DNA of 64,000 nucleotides from Piper betle (lineage: Eukaryota > Streptophyta > Magnoliopsida > Piperales > Piperaceae). Where the stretch lies: assembly GCA_033002965.1 (NCBI GenBank), contig JAURVB010012319.1, forward strand, positions 124,001 through 188,000, read 5' to 3'. The notes below the pieces were generated by a model. That model was not told where the DNA came from and ran no database searches. It was given only the letters and a program-made list of their open reading frames with translations. How positions within the stretch are numbered: the first letter of the stretch is position 1; each line of letters starts with the position of its first letter. This document shows positions 56,253 to 64,000 of this stretch, one piece after another. The translations under genes and the position numbers were made by a program.

Positions 56253-57400
56253 CTTCCCAAGGCTTTTTGTCTCTTTTTGTCCATCTGATACCATTTGGAC
56301 CAACTTTTGGAGACGTGATCTTGATCGTCCGATCAGACTATCAACGCCTGGATTTCTTCTTGTACTGGTCATTGTCACCATCGTCATGTGACAATCACAC
56401 GGCCCTAAATTCCATTTGGACCAAATTTTGGAGACATGATCTTGACCGTCCGATCAAGATTAGACAATCACATCCTGAGTTTCTTCCTGGAATGGTTAGG
56501 TGTACGTCCAAGATTGAATTTCCACCTTGGTTTTTTCTGACTTTTGACCGTGGCCAGCGTGCACCCTTTGTTATTTTCTGGGATGGTTAGCGTCGCTCTA
56601 TCTTTCTTCATCTCTATGGATGGGGACGTCCGATGGAGTTCAAAAACTTTTTCTATCCTACTGGGCACACCATTTAACTGCAAGACGGATTGTCAGCAGG
56701 GATTCACAATGACTCATGCTCTCTGGAGGTTTGAACAGACGGATTGTTAGCAAGGTTCAAGCTTCCATTTAAATGCAGAGCAGTGGGGAAAAAAAACCCG
56801 AAGAGTCGATCTCTTTTTATTTTTAAGCTTCATTAGGTACAAATTCACTTCACTTTGGGGCTGTCAATTTTTTTGTTGATTTTTAAGCAAAACAATGTTC
56901 CACCAGAGCTAAAATTGAACGAGCTTGAAGCGCCTATTGACTCTCTTGATACGGTACTTGTGAAGATGAAGTAGCTCCTGATATACTTGCACCATGTACA
57001 ACTTATATAATAAATATTTTTTGATTATATATATAAATCGTTGTTAAAAAATGAGATAAACTATAATAACGTCATATCCTGAATATATATTCTAATTGAC
57101 TCTAACTTCAAAGATAGATCCTAGCTAGATGAGAAGATATAATAAAATAATAATATTTATTATTTTTTTAATTTTTATTGCATTTTAGTTAGTTAAATCT
57201 AATTCTTTTAATTAAAACTAGTACTGAGTGCTCTTTTTATTAATAAGAGTATAAATAGGCAAAGATATTGTATCATACGTGACTTATATTACAAATAAGT
57301 TTTCATTTTTTATATGTAAACTCTAGTTGAATAATGACTTAGATTATATTAATCTAATATCCTAAAAATAGATTCTCATTAAAGCAAGATTAAAATTTAA
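56253..57400. repeat. Displaced upstream flank of 4TM copy 5, then AT-rich DNA
   Basis: Matches 28810-29090 and 32220-32720 (ACGTGATCTTGATCGTCCGA, AGACAATCACATCCTGAGTT, AATGACTCATGCTCTCTGGA, AAGCAAAACAATGTTCCACC). The motif around GAGACGTGATCTTGATCGTC / GAGACATGATCTTGACCGTC appears twice here (56310 and 56432), a local duplication. From 57000 it matches 33372-33770. The site at 56983-56997 is the empty counterpart of the MITE at 32729. Confidence 0.7.
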
Positions 57401-57588
57401 TTAAAAAATTCATTATCATAATTTGATTTTTTTAATTTTGATTGATTAACTCTTTTTTTTATCAGATGTCAATATTGAGTTCCATTTTATTAACAATATC
57501 GTAGATTTATTTCATATATGATGATTGGAGTCTGTGTCAGATAAAATTAATTGCACTAATGTTCTCTCTCTCTTTCTACATATATATA

Positions 57589-58273
57589 GGATAGCTTCGG
57601 GACGACTGCAAGAAAAATTTCCTACAATCACCCTGATCTAGACCATCGAATATAATCTGAAGGCTTAGATCTATTTTTTTTTTAAAAAACCCTTAATCTC
57701 CATCCAATCCGCCGCTGCCGCAGCCTCGACAACGGGGGCACTACCGTCCGCCTCGCCCACGCCCTCGTCACCATGCCCCCACCCAGGTCACCACACTCCC
57801 CCCCCCACCCCCCCCCCCCACACCGTGCCCCTGCCCCTTGCTCATCCGCCACGCCCATGCCCGCGCCCTTCCCTTCCACACCAGGGCAGCCACCCTCCGC
57901 CTCGCCCATGCCTGCGGTGCTGCTGCCCTTGCTCCTCAACGACACCCATGCCCACGCCCACGCCCGACGTGCCACCGCCATTCCTCCTCGCCGCACCCAC
58001 GCCCGCGTCGAGCGTGGGCACAGCGGAGGTCCTCGACAATGCGGATGGAGGCGAGGGCATGAACGTGACTGAAGGTGCAGGCTAGAGCTTGGCGAGGGAG
58101 CATGGCAGCGGTGGATGGCGAGGGAGCATGGCGGCGGCATAGACTGCAGTGGGGGGAGGCTTTCTTTTTTTTAAGAAAATAGATAAGGGCCGTTAGATTT
58201 TATATCTGATAGTCCAGATTGGGGTGGCTACAAAGAAAATTTTCCTACAGTCACCCTTAGGCTATCCAATCCC
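57589..58273. mobile_element. MULE-like element carrying GC-rich DNA
   Basis: Long imperfect inverted repeats: left arm 57589-57690 (GGATAGC, GACTGCAAGAAAAATTTCCT, ACAATCACCCTGATCTAGAC) and right arm about 58150-58273, whose reverse complement reads GGGATTGGATAGCC, GGGTGACTGTAGGAAAATTT and CCACCCCAATCTGGAC. Both sides are flanked by TATATATA, compatible with an 8-9-base target duplication but uninformative in this setting. The middle (57700-58140) is GC-rich, unlike the surroundings, as expected for a Pack-MULE that captured host DNA. Overlapping ORFs on both strands in it are low in information; no captured gene could be named. Confidence 0.65.
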
Positions 58274-59400
58274 TATATATATATTAAATTCTTATAAATA
58301 ATTTAACAATATTAATTATAATGATGACATAGACATTATAATGCAAGAGCACATATCTGATCAAGTAACAAAAATGATGAGAAAGCATTGTTCCCATGAG
58401 GAATTATTACTAAAATCTCCACTTTTTAAAATTAGTTTAATTAATTCTATTTAAGCAAGAACAATTCTAAAATTCAATCAATTTCTAAAACCAAAACTAA
58501 AGCTAAGTTATTACACAATCAAATCAAATACCATATCCAATATTGCAAATCTAGGATTTCCAACTTAACTTAGTTGTTTTTATTGATGAAATTCTTTATT
58601 CTCAGCTATAAACTATTAATATATATAGATTATTAACCAAAGAAATTAATTATTTATGACTATCTATCAATTAATCACAAAATTATTCCTTGCATCCAAT
58701 TTCTATATCTCTATGAAATTGAGAATACAAAATGGTACATCAAACATAACCCTTCTAAGTTGTCTAAGACATATGAATAGATCTCTATATCATGTGTAAA
58801 TCACCTAAAAACAATGAACAAAGACTATTTTACTCAATGACAAACTTATATATTCTCCCTATCTCTAGATAAGATTAAATTTCTAGAGCTAACAATAAGT
58901 GATTATCAATTGAAAGCATTACTAACAAAATAGAATAGCTAATCTACAATAACAAGCACATAGAGATAAATATCGAACTTTACTAATCCATGTAACTAAG
59001 ATCCACTGAAAATCTTAGAATTGAATTACTCCATAAAATAGAAGTTAATCATCATGAAATTCAATACAAATAATATAAGAGTCATTACAAAAAGAAGAAA
59101 ATAGAAAATGAAATAATAAAAACTTTTGAAAATAATCCTGTGTTTACGGTCACATTTCTTTCTCTTCTTCAATATTTCCTTAGGGTTGCAGCCTTCATCA
59201 TTGCGATCCTCTTTTAAGTTATATATATATAATCCTAAGTATCCTAAAATTATTGATAATTAACTCAAAACTAACCAAAAGCATTAAATAATAACTCTTT
59301 TTACATGGCTAAAAACAAACATGTAATGAAATAGGTTGTTATTAATAACTAATTACAACGCAAACAATTTTCTAAAAACAAATAACTTAATGAACTCCAA
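58274..59400. other. AT-rich non-coding stretch
   Basis: Nothing recognisable in either strand. Its general look (AT-rich, few G) and the AGGGTTGCAGCCTTCATCAT text at 59185 recall untranslated leaders of plant retrotransposons, but no LTR, primer site or ORF supports this. Confidence 0.4.
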
Positions 59401-61127
59401 AGTTCCCGGGCAGGTTCCTCCTCGTATCTGGCGGCAGCAAAATTCCGGCTCCAAAGGGCTTCTTGGCAAGCAGCAGTAGGCGGTGCGGGGTCGAGGCACA
59501 CGACTGTAGCGTCCAGTGAACGACTAGACACAATAAGGAGGAAGCACCTCTTCGTTCCTCCGGGTCTCCACGGCGAGGTTTCAGTGAGTTAAGATGAGAG
59601 GGCGTTCTCTGTGGACTTCAGCAAGCAACGACAACAAAGCAGCAGAGTAACAGCAACAAGGCTCCAATACTGGTGGGACAGCAACGTGGATCGAGGGTCT
59701 CCGGTGATGCTTGGGTTAGATAATGAGGCTCCTATGGCGACACCAACAAGCAAAGCAACTTGACGTCGGTGTAAATATAAATACAATATAGATATACTTA
59801 CCTTTGGAGCAGAATTGGATCGATTTATTGAGTGCTACATCACTTGTTATTTCGATTTTAATCACTAGGAGTGAAATTGGTTTTCCACCCTAGGAAAAGA
59901 AAACCTAAACTATATCTAGAACATACGTGCCAAAAAAAACTCATGTCCAATTATATGGGGGGTCTTATTTATCCGCAAATAACATATCATTCTTACCGTA
60001 ATGAGGAACTCAAATTAAACACCTTTTTTTTATCAGGATTCTCTTTAGTTTATCTCATCAAAAAATAAACATGGATTTACAATTCTTACGATATTGGTGT
60101 ATATCAATACTACGTCAAACATTCGGCAATGGGCAATGGGCAGCAGCTAGGACGGGATCTTCTAACAAGAAGCAGGCTTCGGGAGGCAATGCTGCAAGGT
60201 GGGACGAAGCATAGGACCAACTCCAAGGCTCCGTTGAGATTTCAAGTAGCACTCCAATGGGAGCAAAACAGCATGCGGTAAGACTCCCAAGCACCTGGGC
60301 AAGCTTCCACGGCTACGATCTGGGAAGGCCGCAAAGCAAAGCTCTAAGGCGAAACCTCCACTAGTATAAATCAAAGCTATCCACATGTCCACGTGGCTAA
60401 TGCTATTTCTTCTTAAATGTCTCCACAGATCACCAAAAGATATTTCAATTAGGATTAATTTGACGGTTTTTTGGCCCTTTCATCTAACTATAGTGATTCT
60501 CTCTAACGACCTACTTGATGTGGGAAATCATCTCGCAAAATTCATTAAGGGTTTGTTTGGTTTCCTTAAAATTATACGAAAGAAATTTAAAATGTAAAGG
60601 TCATAAATTTTCTTTGGATGTCAAGAAATTTAGTCAATAAGCATATGTAAAAATTTTAGAGAAATTTACGAAAAAGGTGTTATCCAAAATTTACCATTCA
60701 TGGGATTATTATCCATATTTATGAATTAAAGGGAATAAATTTGAAAATAACAACGTAGGACTTTACCTTCAATTTTGGATCAAGATGATTTTCTACAGTT
60801 TGATCCAAAAACAAACAAGCGATTAAGGGTAAAGTTGTTTTTTTTAAATTTATTACACTCAAATCATGAATATAAACAGAGTCCAGTAAAATCGTAAATT
60901 TTAGATAAGAACACCCCTTTTTGTAAATTTTGCAAAATTTTACAAAATAATATTTTTTAATAAAAAGGAAAAGAAATTTGGGAAAATTTTAGAAGGCCCA
61001 GGCACATGCACATGGGAAGAAATATTTTATTTTCAGCTTATTTTTGTACTATCAAAAAATTTTATACATTTTTTTTAAATTTTTATGACATTTTATCTCA
61101 TTGCATTTTTTTTTGTGCATAAATGTG
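59401..61127. other. Spacer with short ORFs only
   Basis: Moderately GC-rich patches at 59400-59760 and 60120-60390 yield short frames on the minus strand (60-76 codons) without motifs. 60540-61080 is AT-rich. No gene supported. Confidence 0.4.
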
Positions 61128-61556
61128 TGCGCGTCCGAGCACAATGGAGGACGTGGGTGCAAGAGGATGATGAGAATGAGGGTTCAGCCAAGGCACCCTT
61201 GCCACTGAAACAAGGAGTAATTTGGAAAAGGGGGAAATGTACTAAAGAAAAGATATTAATTATTGCATGTAGAAAGATTATTATAATAAGAAAGAGTAAC
61301 CAACGAGCCTTTACATAATTGGGATGACAAGAAGAGGCTAAGAGTTAAATGTCACTTTTCAATTTTCTTCATCAATCTATTCTTTTTTAGCACTTGTCAA
61401 TCCAAATTTTGCTTGATTGGAGGATGCCCTATTTATAAATGGTGATGGAAGATGCAAAGAGATTTCTTTTATAAAGTCTAGTACATTTTTCCACCATTTC
61501 TCATGCTTATTCTTTTTGTATTTGATGTGACTCATTGGAAGTTACATCATTTAGCC
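61128..61556. repeat. Direct repeat, copy 1 (pair with 62826-63254)
   Basis: Shares with the second copy GGGTGCAAGAGGATGATGAG, AAAAGAAAAGAT-like text, AAAGATTATTA.AATAAGAA, CTAAGAGTTAAATGTC, TAGTACATTTTTC.ACC.TT and GGAAGTT.CATCATT. The two copies are about 1.7 kb apart in the same orientation and clearly diverged. They may be old LTRs or a tandem duplication. Confidence 0.75.
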
Positions 61557-62323
61557 CCCTCACTAGTGATCTGCATGTGGAGAACAAAGAGGCATTAGTC
61601 AAATAAAAGAGTGGTGTAAAAGAGTGGTGTAAAAGCTCTTACATTGTACTTCCATTTTATTTTTTGTTTTTTTCTTTTTATATTTCTTTTTTGTTCGTTT
61701 TTTTCCTTTTTTCTTACTTTTTCAATAACTAGCTATATACAAAACCTCAAATGAGGACAGACCCTCCTGAATGAGAGACGAATCTTGGTGTTGGAGCCTG
61801 AAGAACATCATTGTTGTTAAAGAATAAAAATTTTAGCCTCTAATTGCAAGATATGAGCAGTAGACATGTACTTCTTTCTATGGTGAAGCTTGCTACAACT
61901 TTAGTGTAGTTGTGAAAATCTTTAGCATGCACTCAACTATATTAGAGTCCGATACGATAGAGCCCCCAAGTAGTTAACTTGCATGTGATTTGTCAAAAGA
62001 GGGATGAAGGCAGAGACTCTCATCTTCAACCATAGGCTCATCAATACCAAGGCAATCATAACTTGTTGGGGCTTCGACATCGATTGAGATAACTGCATCA
62101 AATCTTGGCTCCAGCCTGTTCTCATTATGAGGGGTAGGGAAGAACTGAGGAATTACCAAGGGAATGATCAATGTATGTTCTGGCACAAGGATGACCTTAT
62201 GAGTAGGTTGTAAAGAGGTCAAGCAAAAAGCTGGTAAGAATGCTTGAGGAGAAAAAGTTTGTGTCACTCTGCGAAGGGATGGATTGTTGACGCATCTCGA
62301 CTTGTGTTGTAGTCAGCTTTGTA
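61557..62323 (-). other. Between the direct repeats: hypothetical minus-strand ORF 61974-62267
   Basis: A 97-codon frame MTQTFSPQAFLPAFCLTSLQ.. ends with an acidic, gene-like stretch (FDAVISIDVEAPTSYDCLGI, EPMVEDESLCLHPSF). No family recognised. The remainder is AT-rich with a T-rich tract at 61660-61720. Confidence 0.25.
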
Positions 62324-62617
62324 ATGTCGAGCAACAATAGTGTTGATGTTTCTGATGAGGATAATGCGGTGGGTAGTGTGACATCGTCAGGAGATGCATC
62401 TTCTTGCAATTGCTCTGTGTCTGATGTAATGCATGATCAATTGCTAGAACATGTGATATATGATGATGTGGGAAAAACCGGATCATCTTGTTCAGGGGTT
62501 TGTTTGATGACAGCAAGCAGAGAATCATTTGAATCTACTTACAGCATCCGAAAAGAAGTGGAAGCTGGCAATGTGTTGTGGATTGCTTCTGAGAACTTTG
62601 ATGAAGTGAACACGTAG
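62324..62617 (+). CDS. Hypothetical acidic Ser-rich ORF
   Basis: A 97-codon frame starting MSSNNSVDVSDEDNAVGSVT, rich in Ser, Asp, Glu and Val, ending WIASENFDEVNT before TAG. It lies between the two direct repeats. Composition is plausible for a coding exon, but there are no motifs, and an overlapping minus-strand ORF exists. Unrecognised; low confidence. Confidence 0.25.
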   Translation: MSSNNSVDVSDEDNAVGSVTSSGDASSCNCSVSDVMHDQLLEHVIYDDVGKTGSSCSGVCLMTASRESFESTYSIRKEVEAGNVLWIASENFDEVNT

Positions 62618-62825
62618 CTCCCAGGTTCTTGCCTCTACAAGTTAATGCACAAAAAAAATAAAATCCCTTAAAGGGAAAGTAAGTCCTCCAAATGGCTTAG
62701 ATTGTTACACGATGACAACTTTAATGATAGCTTGTGTTGGCCTTAGATAAGGAAAACTCTAACTTCAGCCTACAACCTTTGCATAGGTCTCTAGTGGACT
62801 CGTCAACATTGTTGTGCACAAAATA

Positions 62826-63254
62826 TTCTTGTGCCCTCGCACGATGGAGGGCTGTGATGCGGGTGCAAGAGGATGATGAGAACGAGGGCATTGCTACTGA
62901 AACAACAAGTTATCCGGAGAAGGGAAAAGAAAAGATGCCCAAAAATAGTGATTTATTTTTGCATGTTGAAAGATTATTACAATAAGAAAGAGACAATGAG
63001 TCATTACATAATTAGGATAACAAAAAGGGACTAAGAGTTAAATGTCTCTCACTTCTTTTTCAGTACTTGCCAATCCATAATGTAAATTCAAATTTGGCTT
63101 GATGGGAGGAGGCCCTGTTGATAAATAGTGATGAAAACATTTAGAAGATGTGAATAGATTTCCCTCATAAATTGTAGTACATTTTTCTACCGTTTCTCAT
63201 CCTTATTCTTTTCGGATTTGTTGTGGGTCCTTGGAAGTTGCATCATTCACCTTT
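62826..63254. repeat. Direct repeat, copy 2
   Basis: Partner of 61128-61556; see there. Differences include many substitutions and small indels, indicating an old duplication. Confidence 0.75.
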
Positions 63255-63350
63255 ATTTTTTGTGCATTTAGCCTTTTGTACATAATCTCATAGCTAGTGA
63301 CTATTTGTTGTTCTCCAATCACGGCGGGTCCTTTGTAACATATTATATAG

Positions 63351-63351
<1 letters not shown>

Positions 63352-63405
<54 letters not shown>
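63352..63405. repeat. (TA)n microsatellite, about 25 units
   Basis: A nearly pure AT dinucleotide run that separates AT-rich DNA from the GC-rich foldback. The Tyr-Ile ORFs through it on the minus strand are artefacts. Confidence 0.95.
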
Positions 63406-63408
<3 letters not shown>

Positions 63409-63411
63409 GCT

Positions 63412-64000
63412 GCAATGCGCTGCAGCCATTTTGCAGCGCATTGCAGCGCACGACCCGGCCAACCCGCTAGACCCAGCCGACCCGGCTTCCGCCCACCCGC
63501 CTACTCCCACTGCCCGTCCGACCCTACCCGCCGCTGCGACAGAAGCCGCCTGCCACCCTACCACAGCTTCCCCGACCCGACCTGCCCTCTCGACCCCGCC
63601 CACCGCCCCATGACCGACTCCCCACCACGATGGACCACCCCCGCCACGACCTGCCCGCCCCTCCACGAGCGCCCCCCAAGCCGCCCGCGGGCGGCGCTTG
63701 GGTGCCACGGCGGAGGGGCGGGCGGGCCGTGGGCGGGCGTGGTCCGTCGCTATGCGGGGAGTCGGTCGCGGGGCTAGCAGGGGTGGTCCGTCGTGGTAGG
63801 GAGTCGGTCGCGGGGCGGCGGGCGGGGTCGGGAGGGCAGGTCGTGCTGGGGGAGCCGCGGCAGGGTGAGGGGCGGCTTGGGTCACTGGCAGCTTGGGGGA
63901 CCGCAGTGCGGTGGGGGCGGGGGGATAGTGGCCGGCGGGGCGGCGGCTGGGGGAGGGGGGAATGGTGGGGGTGGGGGAGACGGGGGGGGCGGGGGTTATA
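63412..64000. repeat. GC-rich inverted repeat (foldback), running off the window
   Basis: The plus strand is C-rich from 63450 to about 63690 and G-rich from 63690 to the end. The stretch 63540-63650 (CGACCTGCCCTCTCGACCCC, GACCGACTCCCCACCACGAT, GGACCACCCC) pairs with 63775-63885 (GGGGTGGTCCGTCGTGGTAG, GGAGTCGGTCGCGG, GGGGTCGGGAGGGCAGGTCG). Within the right arm a ~45-base unit is repeated (GTGGTCCGTCG.., GGGAGTCGGTCGCGGGGC at about 63740 and 63785). A palindrome-like GGCTGCAATGCGCTGCAGCC lies at 63408. ORFs of 60-180 codons here are by-products. A large hAT/MULE foldback end is possible. Confidence 0.75.

Noticed and set aside
57682..58140. 152-codon minus-strand ORF and plus-strand Pro-rich ORFs
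   Set aside because: GC-rich interior of the MULE-like element; low-complexity Pro/Ala/Gly composition and overlapping frames. A captured exon remains possible but cannot be chosen by eye.
63203..63885. ORFs with Tyr-Ile repeats and Pro/Arg/Ala-rich frames
   Set aside because: Translations of the TA microsatellite and of the GC foldback.
1..64000. Search for bacterial-type systems (CRISPR arrays, operons, defence islands)
   Set aside because: The repeats are transposon-derived or microsatellites, no regularly spaced short repeats were seen, and intron-containing plant genes show that the DNA is plant nuclear.

Overview
The window looks like nuclear DNA of a flowering plant, probably a dicot. 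It is AT-rich with local GC-rich islands. It carries spliced plant gene fragments (histidinol dehydrogenase, an XB3/XBAT31-type ankyrin E3 ligase) and many plant Ty1-copia, Ty3-gypsy, hAT and MULE-like elements. I see no complete, unbroken host gene, and no tRNA, rRNA or CRISPR array. It reads as a transposon-rich, segmentally duplicated intergenic region in which host genes survive as fragments or frameshifted copies.

Layout. 1-8.5 kb: host gene debris: two exons of an XB3-like gene, a decayed intron-containing histidinol dehydrogenase 3' half (minus strand) and two unidentified gene fragments. 8.6-11.4 kb: a copia remnant followed by the first copy of a small, unidentified four-TM protein gene (called 4TM here, minus strand). 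11.4-23.7 kb: copia LTR, chromovirus LTR split by a hAT element, gypsy leader with a tRNA-Asp-type primer site, and an inverted gypsy integrase fragment split by a 2.85-kb solo LTR. 23.8-41.1 kb: repeated blocks (copia LTR; unnamed block Z; chromovirus; AAT-rich block X; 4TM copy). 41.1-45.4 kb: LTRs related to the 2.85-kb family and another LTR fragment. 47.1-49.7 kb: copia RT/RNase H and the fifth 4TM copy. 49.7-56.25 kb: a young complete LTR retrotransposon on the minus strand with long LTRs that look identical and an intact gag-protease ORF, but a pol reduced to scraps. 56.25-64 kb: displaced 4TM upstream flank, a MULE-like element around GC-rich DNA, AT-rich repeats, and a GC-rich foldback running off the end.

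The main points are (i) five copies of one 4TM gene, four full-length but each carrying a different frameshift and one truncated; (ii) nested insertions with readable target duplications and, in two cases, paralogous empty sites in the same window; and (iii) the retrotransposon at 49726-56252, which appears to have been copied recently in trans although its own pol is destroyed.
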